A stretch of DNA of 64,000 nucleotides, taken from contig MSJI02000828.1 of the NCBI GenBank assembly GCA_001931905.2, positions 17,871 to 81,870 of the forward strand, written 5' to 3'. Positions 12,157 to 23,831 of this stretch are shown piece by piece. Source of the DNA: Cladosporium sp. IMV 00045 (Eukaryota; Ascomycota; Dothideomycetes; Cladosporiales; Cladosporiaceae). A program made the position numbers and the translations under genes. Below the pieces are notes generated by a model, which did no database searches, was not told the DNA's origin, and saw only the letters and a list, made by a program, of their open reading frames with translations. The number at the start of each line of letters is the position of its first letter. Positions within the stretch are counted from its first letter, which is position 1.

Positions 12157-14454
12157 AGTAGCGACACTTGCTCGGGAATCGGTCGGGAGCAGATTAAGTA
12201 GCTACGTTTCCTCTGGTCGACAATAATTTGCTGACTCGGACAGTAATGTATGCATGGCTCTCGTGGCAGAGTCGAGTGGAAGTCATCTACAGTGACAGCC
12301 GGCCGCGTTTGCAGGCGCGGGACTAGGCCATGCGTAGAGGTAGGCAGGTATTTACAAGCAATCAGAGGGCGGGAGAAAGCGAGAGCAGAAGCGCAGAGAT
12401 GACGAACGGGGAGGGGTGTTGCAAAGACAGCGCGCGCGCAAAGGTCGATGAGTAGGTAGGGTAAGGTAGCAGCGGGTGAAAGGTTTTTCCCTCCTTCAGA
12501 CGGGCTTCAGATGGCGACGAGAAACAGATAGAGGTTGGCAGGCTACTGGACAAGCTTTGTGGGTGCGGAGAGCAGCAATGATGACGGAGCGGCGGGCGGC
12601 CGAAAAGAGAGCCAGGCCAGAGGGGAGATGTGAGGAGGGGAGAGCACAAGTGAGGAGTGAGGAGTGAGGAGAGCGATGGCATGTGCTTTGGGGGGATGCT
12701 GACGGCAGTAGCTGCGTGTGTGTCGCGGCGGTGGTGGTAGACGGCAGGCAGAGAGGGTGTTGTAAGTGAAGGACGGCTGACTATAGTAATGATAGCGCTG
12801 GCGGATGGCGCTCAGATTTGGGTCGGTCAGGCTGGCGAGGTGACATGCATCACAGACGCGGTGAGTAGGAGTGAGTGCAGGTCAAACAAGAAAGGTATGT
12901 GCCGAGTCGTAGTGAGAAGTGAGAAGTCGCATGCTCTCTTGGTTGGCAGCAACAGCCCAGCAGTTGATAGCGAGTAAGTGAAGGGCTGGCATGGGGTGTG
13001 CGGCGACTTGCTCTGGAGACTCGGGGCAGGACTGACAAGCAGTGCGGGGTAGTGTCAACGGCAAAACTGCTGCCCGTCCCGCAGGCCAAACCTGAAGAGG
13101 CAAAGAGGCGACCAACCCGGCGTGCAGCAGGATAAGAGGCAGGCGGTGATATCGCCGTTGATTCGCCTATCGATGCATGCGCGGCTCGCAGACAAAAGAT
13201 GTGATGCGGCCGTTGATTCGCCCGTCGCGACGAAGAAGAGATTGAAAGGCGTATCTGCCCGCGTGCAGCCTGGTCGGTGGCTGCACCCTTCACGCGTCGT
13301 GTGACGGAACAGCGTGTACGAGTGCGAGTGCAGAACAATTCACATGTGCTCAGCTCGCCCCGGCCGTCGTCTGCCGATGCAAACAAGCAGCGACAGACAC
13401 AGACAGACATGTCAGCCGCAGTGCCGCGCCCTCGGTCTTGGGGACAGCCGATGTGGTGCGGAGAGAGTAAGGTTTGATTTGGAGGCATGGTGACGTCCCA
13501 GAGAGCTGTAGCTCCTCGTAGCAGGGCTCGAGGCATGAGCCTAGACTGTCAGATCGTCTCGAGGGATGCAGCATGCTACCTCCTACTTCCACGGCTATCC
13601 ACTTCCAAGTTCTGCTTGGGCATTCGGTAAGAAAATGAAGTGGCGATTATTGAAATTCGATGCACCTCCGTATGATCCAGCGAAGTATGCAACCGCAATC
13701 AACAAGCAAGTGGGGACGAAACCTCGCGCGCGCAGCTCCAGCAAATTGATTATTGATTGCTTGCAGCAATTCTTTCCTTCGGGTAGCAGCGCCGATCAAC
13801 CGGACCGCGCGCCGAGAGCTTGCAAGTGGGCGATCCAGGCAAACTTTCAGAGTTTCTCATGAAGAGATAGTCCGGGTGTCCTCTTACTGCTTCAGGCATG
13901 TGTTTGTCCTAACGCTGTGAAAGTTGCCATGAACCCTTTAGAGGCCGCACTCGACTGGCAGCCTGAACCCACGATAGCGCTTTTGCTGTGATGGTGTCAG
14001 TACTCTCTGGATCCGGTAACTTTGAGTAAAGGTTCACCCAGTCTTCTGGCTCTGAGCAGCATCACCGTACGACCAACAGATCCGGGTCGTGTATTCCCAG
14101 GCTACCGGGCCTCCAGATTCCCAAATCTAGACGCACGCATAATCACGAGATCAACCATCAGCTGTACAATGCGAATAGAGTCGTTAGGGTGTAGTTGAGT
14201 ATTTGCAAGTAGTATTGACGTGAAGTCCAAATACAAGTCGAAACGTGAGGAAGGAGCGAGCACAAACTGTGGAAGTCGCCTTATCTATCGTACACAACCT
14301 TTATGGTTAAATCGACCTCCATCCATCCGTGCCACCATATAACAGCCATGAAAAGATATATAGATGTATATGTACAGATGCCGACCATCTCCCAGTCACA
14401 AACTACTCACACAACACTCCCCCAATCTCTCCTCGAACATACCTTCCCGCACAC
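12157..14454. other. 2.3-kb intergenic stretch, no supported gene
   Basis: This is the 5' flank of the second Myb gene and the 3' flank of the NDUFAF3-like gene. A 228-codon minus-strand frame at 12850-13536 and a 98-codon plus-strand frame at 13566-13862 have no recognisable motifs and compete with frames on the other strand. A short GTGAGGA-type repeat lies near 12650-12670. The right end (14290-14400) is AT-rich, as expected for a 3' UTR. Confidence 0.5.
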
Positions 14455-15180
14455 TCACTTACCCTCCTTCCACCCAATCGGCACAAAAGCAGCAGCAACC
14501 TGCAGCAACCCCCTCTCCGTCGCCAGCAGATTGAACTGCGCCGCCGCATTCCTCGTATCCTGCACCTCCACCCTGATACCCAACTCGGTCAAATCCCTCC
14601 TCGTCGCCGGGCTGATTGGCAAAATCCCCGGCCCGGTACCCAGAATGAGCAGATCAGGTTTCGGCCAAACGACGTCCAACACGCCCCAGGCGAGCCGGTC
14701 GCACTCCCACTGTCCCTTTGCGTTCTTCAACTTGCCTTCCGCTCCTCCTTCCTTGCCCTCAGCGCCGCGCACCCAAGGTCGCCATTTGAACGCCTCGCCG
14801 CCGACGAGAAGCACGCCCGCGCCCGTGATGCGCATGCCGTTGTTGAGCGCGAAGCCATCGTCCAAGCAGGCGTCGATCCCCGTCGTGGGAGGGGGCATGT
14901 TGGCCAGGACGTCGAGGGCGCCGAAGTCCGTTTGCGTGTCTTCTTTGCTGGGCGGGCCGCGGTCTTTGCTTTTGGGCGCGGCGAGGGCGCGCGCAGAGGC
15001 GTGTAGGCATCGCGTAGGGGGTTGCGTCTGAGGTGCTGGTGCGATTGTGCGTGTTGTTGGGCGGAGGGTGGTGGTGGTGGTGCGTTGTGAGAGGCTCATG
15101 TGTAGGCATCGTCGGCAGGGAGTGGCTTGTTTGAGCGCGCGGGTTGCCAGGCGCGGCATTGTGTTTGATATGTTGTTCAT
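14455..15180 (-). CDS. NDUFAF3/Mth938-like (DUF498) mitochondrial protein
   Basis: Single exon, 241 residues. The N-terminus is rich in Arg, Ser and Thr with no acidic residues for about 60 positions, as expected of a mitochondrial targeting peptide. The mature part carries the DUF498/Mth938 fold: GITGAGVLLVGGEAF-type strand region (here MRITGAGVLLVGGEAFKW), then LLILGTGPGILPISPATR, and a C-terminal VEVQDTRNAAAQFNLLATE followed by an Ala-rich end. In animals this family is NDUFAF3, an assembly factor of respiratory complex I; that role is inferred here. The start chosen is the first true ATG of the frame (15180); a second lies seven codons in. It is divergent to the small gene starting at 15508. 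A GTAAGT directly at the stop codon could be a donor, but I found no good acceptor. Confidence 0.82.
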   Translation of the reverse strand: MNNISNTMPRLATRALKQATPCRRCLHMSLSQRTTTTTLRPTTRTIAPAPQTQPPTRCLHASARALAAPKSKDRGPPSKEDTQTDFGALDVLANMPPPTTGIDACLDDGFALNNGMRITGAGVLLVGGEAFKWRPWVRGAEGKEGGAEGKLKNAKGQWECDRLAWGVLDVVWPKPDLLILGTGPGILPISPATRRDLTELGIRVEVQDTRNAAAQFNLLATERGLLQVAAAFVPIGWKEGK

Positions 15181-15507
15181 CTTGTCAATCTCCAGGCGTA
15201 TTCTTCCAGTGACTGTTTCGATAGATAGCAATTGCACAAAAAGTGTCGGTGGTTGATCAAGCAACCCGAAAGGTGAGCTTCGAAGCTCGCCAGCCAAAAA
15301 ATGGCTAACGTCACCGACGCCGAGGAGCTGGAGCCTCCGGAGAGCTGCACATAATCAGAATCCATAGCAGCAGCAACGACGAACACAGATATATCCGGTA
15401 ACAGACAGATAGTAGAGTCTCATCACACCCGAAATACAGAAGAATTCCAACAAATCTCAAAAACGCCTTGAACACTTCCCCAACCCTCAGCTGAATCGAA
15501 ACCAAAC
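15181..15507. promoter_or_regulatory. Shared promoter, NDUFAF3-like / small gene
   Basis: A 327-bp gap between two divergent start codons, so it must hold both 5' UTRs and core promoters. No clear TATA box or other named element was recognised. Confidence 0.5.
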
Positions 15508-15838
15508 ATGGCCAAACACCCCCTCCAACCGCCCAAACCTCCCACACCATCATCAACGACAAGCACAGAGAGCGCCACACAACGGCGCAAAAATCTCTCC
15601 TTCAAACCACCCACACTCACAAAATCGAAAGTCAAAAGAGCCGATAAGCGTGCGTTCACCCTTCACCCTGTTGCCATCGCGCATAAACTCTCGCCATAAC
15701 TTTCGCCCATGAGAACGCTGACGGACATGTATGTATATTGCAGCGAAGGAATTCGATTCCTCGAGAATAACATCCCCACTGCTCGACCCTCGAATCCTCG
15801 AGCGGAGAGTCATGGCTGCGAAAGCCGAGAGTCGATGA
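15508..15838 (+). CDS. Small basic two-exon protein, unknown function
   Basis: Exon 1 is 15508-15649 and exon 2 is 15744-15838, joined over a 94-bp intron with a GTGCGT donor, a GCTGAC branch site and a TTGCAG acceptor. The phase is 1 and the product has 78 residues. The N-terminus is Pro/Ser/Thr-rich (MAKHPLQPPKPPTPSS), the middle is basic (TKSKVKRADK) and the end reads SPLLDPRILERRVMAAK before a short tail. The second exon stays open only in the spliced frame and gives a sensible C-terminus, which is the main support. The gene is divergent to the NDUFAF3-like gene and convergent with PRP8. I do not recognise the family. No membrane segment is seen. Confidence 0.55.
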
Positions 15839-16159
15839 CTACCCAGCGCCTAGTTTCTTCATGATCAAGTCTGACAGTGGACCGCCATTTGAATGAGACG
15901 CTTTGTTCCTTCACTAATGGTGGTATCGTACATGTATTTTTTTGCGATAATACTATAATCAGGTTTTATACAAAAACAAAACACAGAAAAGTTTCCCTTC
16001 CCGCATCCATGCCAATGAAACGCCGCTGCAGTGCTTTACTCCCCATTCCAGGTATACAAGGAAAACAAAAACGAACAACGCCCTTGAATATGCATAATTC
16101 CACCCATCTTCATACCATGCCATTCGTTCGTCCCTTCTCACCAACCAAAACGAACATAA
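15839..16159. other. Convergent 3' region, small gene / PRP8
   Basis: These 321 bp between two stop codons are AT-rich and should hold the facing 3' UTRs and polyadenylation signals. No gene or structured repeat is seen. Confidence 0.6.
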
Positions 16160-19100
16160 TCAAGCCAGATTATCACTCCTATCAACCCAAACGTCCTCCA
16201 ACTCCGCAAAGCTCTGGAAGTGAATGGGTCTGTGGACGTCGTCGTAGAACCTCTTGGGCACGCCGACGCCCACGTACACCTTGCCCTTCTCGCGCTCGCC
16301 GAAGCCGGAGCCGAGGAAGCTCCAGTTCCAGCGCTCGTCCTCGGGCACGAGGAAGAAGCCGCGGATCTTGTCGGACAGGAGCAGCTGGCACTTCTCGCCG
16401 AAGTTGGAGTTGGGCTGGAAACCTGCGGGCTGCTCCGACGAGAGGTCCTTGTTCTCCGCACCCCATTGGTAGCCTTGGGGTGTCAGGGACCAGGCGCTCA
16501 GAGAGACGGAGCCGGGGGTAAAGTTCACGCTCATGGTCACCGTCTTGCGGTCCCAGTTGTCGTACTGGCGCATCAGGCGGGCGTGTTGGGTTACATCCTG
16601 GGCGGTCATGAAGCGCGGTTCGTTGCCCGAGGCGGTGTGGATGACACCAAGCGGCTCAAGACCTTGCAGCATCTCGTGCTCAGGGAGGTTGTGCGGCAGG
16701 TTGACATCGCGTGTGCTGCCGACTTGCGGCACCATAACGATGCACTTGACTTCCTTGACCTGCTTGTTATCCTTGGGGCTCGAGCCGTAGAGGTAGCCAG
16801 CGATCTGCACACGGAGATCGGAAATTGTGATGAAGCGCTTCAAAATGTTCTTCGGCATAATGTATGTGAAGTGCTCCTCGTCATCGCGGATGTCCTCGCT
16901 GGAAATGTAAATGTTGTTGGCACGAACGCGCAGGTTGCCGGTCGCGATGGCCCTCGTGCGCCATTCGGTCTTGGAAGCGAAGCTGGCCTGTTCGTACTGA
17001 CTGGTGGTCGTCACAACCATATCCTCGCCGTGGATGTTCTGGGTCTTCGTGGTGACGGCCGTAAGCTGTTGTGCCTCCTCTTGCTGCTTCTCGATCTCAG
17101 CAGCTTGTTGTCTCTGCATTGAAGGCGCACTGATCTCCATACCAAGGATAATATCCCTGATTTCAGAGTTCGTGAGCGACGATGTGTTGACATTGTTTTT
17201 CTTGCCATAGTCGTTCAAGATCAGGTCACGCAACTGGACTTCGACCTTAACCCAATCATCATCATTGAGGGAAGGCCAGATGTGGTGCTCCTGGGTAATG
17301 ACTGTCTTGTCCGGGCGAAGAAGAAGCTTCGTCTTGTCCTGGTTGACGTGCAAGGCTCTCAAGATCAGGATGAGACGAGAGAACGCAGTGTAAGAGGAGA
17401 TGCTCTTCAGCCACTCGTCGTACAAGTTGAAAAGCACCATCTGCGGTTCGGTAGCACGCAGGATCATGTCTCCCAACTTCTCAACCTTCATGGCAGCTTG
17501 GAATGGCAGCTGAAGCTCAGAGGCACGAATGCTGATGTTAGGGAAGTCGAGCAAGTGGACTTCAAGCGGGTCCAGCAAGCCCTTGCGGGTGACGATGAGC
17601 TGTTTCGGCTGCTCCTCAACGGGTAAGGAGCGGATGAGAGCAGCTACTTCTTCCGCCGTCTTCCACTTGGCAAGCTGACCGAGACGTTTCTGGCCTGCCC
17701 AAACGGAAGTGTGAATGATCTTCAAGAAGAGTTGACCGGTTCTGGGGTTGAAGATGAAGATGGCGCCGTTGATAGGCTTGGTCGTCAAGTTGCCCTCAAA
17801 TGTCTTGTGAATGGTGACACGGTAGACGTTAGTGTCATCAATGAACAGCTGAATCTGGTTGCTGAAAAGCTCGGAGTAGTTCTGAGAGTTGAGGAACTCC
17901 TGGTTGCTCTCAGAAGCGTACAGCTGGAGACCCTTGCGGATACGCTCACGGAGCACGTAAAGCGCAGGGTTGGCCTTCATGATCTTGGCCATGGCTTGCT
18001 GAACAAGCTGCTTCAAACCAGGGAAGTAGTGGCCGTAAGCAGAGTAAAGGTTGTATGCCAGATCAATCGCGATCATCAAACCAGTGGCCGAAGGGTAAAT
18101 GCTCATGGAGTCGGTGGTGTAGTCCAGGTACTTGGCGCGGACATAACGCTCGATATCGTGAGAGTCGTAATCACCGTAGCGCAGTTGGACATCGATCCAG
18201 AACTTGTTGGTCGTGGTGGAGGTCATGTTGTCCTTGGTGTCGTAGAGCAAGCTCGGGTTGCTGACAGACCACTTGTGACTAGCAAAGAGCAGAATGTCCG
18301 CGCAAGACGAGTTCATCTTGTAACTCTTACGGGGGTGGATCGTCTCCTTTTGCACGGTCTCGATGCCCAGACTTTCCAGTTCTTGGTCGAGAACCTGACA
18401 AATATCCATAACCACAGACTCGTGAATCTTCTGCCACAAATGGGCACGGAAAATCTGAATCAGGGAGATCTTCAAGGTTGGGATCTTGCCGTGAAGGAAG
18501 ATACCGGTCAAATCAAGCTGGACCTGGAAACCAACGTAGACATTGGCTCTGTTGATGGTAGGTGACCACCAGAGCGTGAACCTACGGTTTGGAATTTGCG
18601 AAAGACCAGAGCGTTGTGCGTTCGTGAGCTTCTTGAATTTCATGCTCTCCTCGAAACCGGATGCCTAAAATCATGTCAGCAAGTCTGATATCATCACATC
18701 GCAGGTTTCATTGCATGGAGAAGCTCACCTTCTCCCAGAACAATCCCTCCCAAGACGGGAAAGCCGTGGCTTTGAAAAGGGTGTGTTCGAGGATGGTTTC
18801 GACACCACCGAGCGCCTGGATGACATCGGTACGGTATGCGTTGAGGTTCCAGAGTTTGCCGTCGTGTCGTTGAGATGTCCACGCCTGCAGCAAGAATTTG
18901 TTAGTCATTTTTCACACTGTAATATAATGTAGAGCGCTATCACTTACGAAGGGAGCTGACTTCATGTGCTGGTAAATCTTGAACTCCGTCCTGGCTCTGA
19001 AACCCTTGTCGAATGAGAGAGTGGAGCGATCCTTCTGGAAAAGAGTGTTGATTCTGGGAAGACCGCGGTCCCATGAGTCTTCCAAGTCCTCCAGCGTCAG

Positions 19101-22100
19101 ACGGCGGTTCTGCTGGTTAGCTTCCAGACGCTTCTGGCTGTACTCGGTCCAGACGCGCTGTGAGTCGATGAACTCGGCCTCCCAGGGGATAATGTAGCGG
19201 AAGATGTTGGGGATGAGAGTCTCCTCGTCGTGGTTCATACCGGCGCGGTAGTGGGTGACACCGGCGTCGGTCTGCTTGCTCCAACGCTTGTCGCTGGTGG
19301 GGATGAGGATGTGAGAACCAGAGATCATGCCAAGACCACCAAGTTCCTTTGGCGTATAGAAGACAGCCGGCGGGAAACGAGAGGGCATTTTACTGTTCAA
19401 ACCAATCTTGACACGGGTCTGAATCTTGGTTTCGCACTTGACAATGGTGTCCAACAGATCGACAGTGGCCACAGCAGCTTCACGGTAGTACGTGAAGAGT
19501 GCAATGAGAGTGGTGTTCCACTTGTTTGCGATCTTGGTGAAGGTCGTGCTACCAGAGGACATGAGGATCTGTCTGATTCTGTTGTTGAACTTGGCAATGT
19601 CTTCTTCTGTGACCTGCAAGAAGGCGTGGGCAGTACGCTCCTTGGTCTGGTTGTCCACCAGCGCCCAAACAGAGTCCTTGACTTGGAACTCGTCGTTCAA
19701 ATTCCTGCACTTCGGAAGAATGCGCACTTCGAAACCATTCATAGAGAACAGCAAGTTCGGGTTATCCCTGGAGTAGACGGAAGCGAAGGTATCCTCCCAC
19801 TCGATGGTGGTCATGCTGCGAGGAAGGCGGTTCTTCATGTCCCAGAAGACAGCACGACCGAGGTTGACGTCGTGCCTCATGAGTCTCATCCTCGAGTCGC
19901 GCGGCCAGCACTTCTTGTTCTTGTAGCCAATGACGTTCTCAAAGTTGGGGTCAGGCTGCTCCGTCAGGAATCGCTGAATGAGATCACGAGAGTCATCAGC
20001 GGGGAAGCGGAAGAAGATCCAGATCTTGTCGATGTAGCGAGTGTACAGGCGGATGGGGTGCCTGCTCTCGGTGGCGCGGTCACGGAATTGCAAGAAATCG
20101 TTGGGTGCGTTCGGCGGGCCGGCAATCTCACTTGCGCGCTGCAGACCCAGCAGCAAGAGGTCGATGATAAGACCGTAGTACTGGAAGACAAAGGCAGAAA
20201 ACTGCAGACCACGAATCATACCGTAAGCGTTGGTGTGGTTCATATCCTTGTAGTTGAGCTGAACGTTGTTCTTTGAGGAGATATAGTCCGCCAAGTTGTG
20301 GTCCATGATAAGTCGGAGAAGACGGTTGAGGAGCGTGATGTCAATCTTCTCATAGACCTTGTCAAGGCGGGTCTCGAGCATCACGTTGCATTCGCCTTCG
20401 TCCACTGACCAGACGTTCGAAAGGTTGTTGATACCCTGCGCCCACTTGTAAGTGAGGAGGGGTGGGACTTCCGAATCGGACGGCTTAATCCATGCAGGGA
20501 ACAAGCGGCGTTGGTCAGCCTGGTACCACAGATACTGGTCAAGATATGCGTCGGTGATCTTCTCAATAGGCTCGATGTCGTAGACTGGGTTGATGGATGT
20601 GTAGTTGTCGTTCATGTCAATTCCGACTTCCTTGAAAGCTCGCTGGGTGAGAAGGAAGCGCTTGATCCTTGCAAGTGTGGTACCGGGGCTATCGTACGCC
20701 TGCTCGATCAACGCGAGTTCTTCACGCTGACTCTGGTTGAGACGACCCTTAACGCTGTATGCTTCACGCAGACGCTCGAGTGCAAGAATGAGGATCTTGG
20801 TGTCGTGCTTGTAACTGACTGAAGGGAAGGGAATCGGCTGGTACTTTCTGCTCTCCAACCAGTGGACTGCTGTGGTGAAAATGGCTACACCCTCCTCGGT
20901 GCTGACGTAAGGACCGTCCTTGAGGTAGTTGTGCTGGCGTTCTTGCTCGGCCTTGAGCCACAGACGAGTGAGGCGACCAAGGTTCTTCTTGGCCACAGTC
21001 TTGTCCACAGTGGCACCTCTCCTGATACGCTCACGGTTGTAGTGCGCCACGCTGACCCACCAATCGGCCTTGCTCTTGACGTATCGCAGAATGATATCCT
21101 CGATAGGCTTGGGCAGACCTGGCACCTTCCAAGGAATGTTACTCTTCCAGCAACGCCACGCTTCACTCAAGTGTTGCAAGACGGTGTTGACCTTGTTCTG
21201 CTTGATGCCCTCCGGCATCATGTCCATCAGGTCAGCCATGACAGAAGCACGAAGTTCGAGGTCGAAATGCGACTCCACTCTCTGCTTGGTGACGGTCTTT
21301 GCGACACCCTTGCTGTGACGACCCTCGAACTGCCTGCTGAGCAAGTTGCCGAGCCAGCGCTCGAGGAGAGGGATGATGCCACGAAGGAAGAAGAGCCAGA
21401 CTCTCCAGGCGGGCGCCCAGAAACCACAGCCAGGTCCTTTGCCAACGGGACCAGAGTTGAAGCGGTAGTAAATAAGATGCTTTAAGTCCTTGCAAGAACG
21501 AATCTGGTGCATGAGCTTGTACTTGTAGCGGTACATACCGGTGAGCTGACCAACGTGGTTGAAAGCGTAAAGAATGCCGTCAGCGAGCTGGAAGGCATCG
21601 ATGTTGCCCAATCTGTACTGAACTTGAGCATCGACAATGAGCTTGGTCAAACGCAAGATTTCACGCATCAGATGGAATGCGTTACCGAAGCGAGACTTCT
21701 TGCGCTCCTTCGTGGTGAGGGTCTTGATAGGCTTCAAGTTGAAATTGTAGTCCAAATGCAGATACGTCAGGTTCTTGCGGTGGATCAACAAGTTCAGCAT
21801 GTTGAAGCCTTGCCTGCAGACTTGCAGACCTGCTTCCACCCAGTCGATGGTAGTCTGCTGGAAGAACTTCGTGCTCTTCAAACTGCGACACAGGTTCTGC
21901 TTGTTCTGCGCCTTCGCTGGCTTCTTGTGGAGCTCGTTCAAGACGTATGTCTTGAGGAGCTTCTGGTATGACACGCGAACCTTTACAGGCTGACCTTGCG
22001 GTGCGTGCTCGAGGTACCACTGCTTTACAAGTGGTACATCTTGAGCGCGAACCATCTTACCCGATCGCCTGTCGAAGGGGTATGGCGCCCACCAAAGCGC

Positions 22101-23396
22101 GATGGCGGACGCAGTATCGTCGTTGTAGAGTTCCTCTTCAGCCATGAACGGCTCAATCTCCTCTGGCAGACTGAATCCACCATCCTCCTCGTCAGCCTCC
22201 TCATTGTTCCCAGGGCCAAATATCTCGTCCTCGTTGCTGATGGTCAGATTCTTCGGGGCGACTGAGCGTGATGAGATAGGGTTGATGACCGGATCGAAGT
22301 AGAACGCCGGCAAATTAGGGTCGTCAGTCTTCACATAGACTGTCTGAGGGTATGAGTAAACGCCAAGCTTTACGCTTCGCGGCAAACTGTTGTACAGGTA
22401 AGGGAAAGCGACCCGGTATTCTGTTCGGATCGGGGCGCGGAAAATGATACGGTCGATGGCGTTGAACTCGCCAAAGTCTTCGTCGTTGGGGTCGATATCC
22501 TTGTACAGAGGCTCGAAACGGGGACCACCAGGAATGGCCACGTTCAAAGCCTTTGCGGTAGCGAAACCTGGGAGATCGAAAAGGTGGTGATAGTTCTTGT
22601 CCACGATGTCCGAAAGTAATGGATCGCTCAGTCGGTGCAGAGTTGCCATTTGCGGCAGAGTGAGGTTCCACTCTTTGTAGCTCGGTCCGTTGACATGGGA
22701 AGTATCCACCAAAGGCCTAGGATCGTAAAGCCACTCGTATACCGGTCCATCCTCGTCCTCGTCCAGTTCCAGCTGAATAGGCTCGAGAGGCTCCACATCC
22801 TCGATGTTCTCCGACCAGCTAAGCGGCGGTTCTTCGTCGTCGAACGGTGGGAAACGCATGCGCTTGAAGTGGCGACGGTCGCTCTTCTCACGTCTCATCG
22901 CCACCCACATCGTCGCCCACTGCGCGTGGAAGACTGGCTCAATCACGCGCGGCACCTCGTTGACCAATGTCAAGCAACCGTTGACATGGTACAACACCTT
23001 GACCTCGCGCGTCGACTCCCAGGGCATCGGCATGTTCTCCAGAAGCTTCAAAACCGCGTGCGGCATGAACTTCAGCGCTCCCAAGTAGCTTCTCTTGTCG
23101 CTGCTGAACTTCTTCTGCGACACATCTCCAATATCCCTCACGATCTTGCGCAGATGCTCCGGTGGCATATCGGCCTTTTGTGTCTCTACGAATCCTCCCC
23201 TTCGCTTTTCCGCAAAGCGCTGGCGCTGGTATCGAATCCATTTGTGCTTCTTCTCCTGCTTCTTCTCGAACTCCGGGTCGGCAGGTGGTGGTTTGAATCC
23301 AGGCGGCGGTGGGACACCTGCAGCTGAAAGGCCTGGCGGCGCGCCAGGTGGTGGAGGGGGAGCCCATCCCGGTGGCGGCGGCGGAGCACCAGCCAT
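16160..23396 (-). CDS. PRP8: Pre-mRNA splicing factor Prp8 (U5 snRNP core)
   Basis: Three exons, minus strand: 23396-18948, 18884-18729 and 18664-16160; introns of 63 and 64 bp, both phase 0; 2369 residues, the usual Prp8 length. Prp8 is the scaffold of the spliceosome's catalytic centre and contacts U5, U6 and both splice sites. The N-terminus is Pro/Gly-rich, then comes near-universal Prp8 text (for example [18 protein letters not shown]). The family domain order is kept: PRO8NT, PROCN, RRM-like, U5- and U6-binding regions, the RNase H-like domain IV ([19 protein letters not shown]), and a C-terminal MPN/JAB domain that lacks the metal-binding HxH, as normal for Prp8. The site where many fungi carry the Prp8 intein (WEKA/SGFEES) is empty; an intron lies one codon before it. 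Start: the ATG before AGAPPPPP; an upstream in-frame codon is less likely. Confidence 0.97.
18665..18728 (-). other. PRP8 intron 2, beside the empty intein site
   Basis: A 64-bp spliceosomal intron with a GTGAGC donor, a TGCTGACATG branch region and a TTTTAG acceptor. It lies after the Lys codon of FWEK, one codon before the A/S junction at which Prp8 inteins are inserted in other fungi. Confidence 0.9.
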
Positions 23397-23831
23397 TGTT
23401 TGTGAATGATTATTTGGCTGCGGCGGTGCCGGCCTACTGTTCGATGGAAGTAGCGCCTGCCACAATACCCAGCGTTCAGCAGTGGATAGTCGAGGCGCGT
23501 TTGGGAGATGGCAAAAAGTTGCGCTGTGGCATGCGCGCCTGGTTGATGCGTGCGGCGTAGAAGCTTGCGCGCATCAAAGTGGACTCTTTCCCCGAGAGAC
23601 TTGAGAGTGATGTTCGAGCCTAGCGTCAGGCATTCATGGATCTCTGATGATGCCTGAGGCGGAGAGCGCGGGAAAGAGCCGCTTTATGCCAAGCGAAGAA
23701 TTTTGGGGGGAAGTCTGCCGAAAGCACACCACGCTGAATTCGAGACCGTTCAAGCGCAATACCAGCGACGCCGACCCCAGGACGACCTTTCGACAAAATC
23801 ACCCATTCTCGCACCGTGAAATACCGACGAG
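23397..23831. promoter_or_regulatory. Shared promoter, PRP8 / eL34
   Basis: A 435-bp gap between the divergent PRP8 and eL34 start codons. Both are highly expressed housekeeping genes, so coordinated control is plausible. No TATA box or named element was recognised with confidence. Confidence 0.5.

Noticed and set aside
12850..13536. 228-codon minus-strand frame
   Set aside because: No motif, very high Cys/Arg/Ser and competing plus-strand frames; it lies in the upstream region of the second Myb gene.
14440..14460. GTAAGT donor at the stop codon of the NDUFAF3-like gene
   Set aside because: A good donor, but no convincing acceptor or continuing frame in the next 200 bp, and the family normally ends here.
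16220..20276. Long plus-strand frames opposite PRP8 (284-348 codons)
   Set aside because: They are antisense shadows of the strongly codon-biased PRP8 sequence; the minus strand encodes textbook Prp8 throughout.
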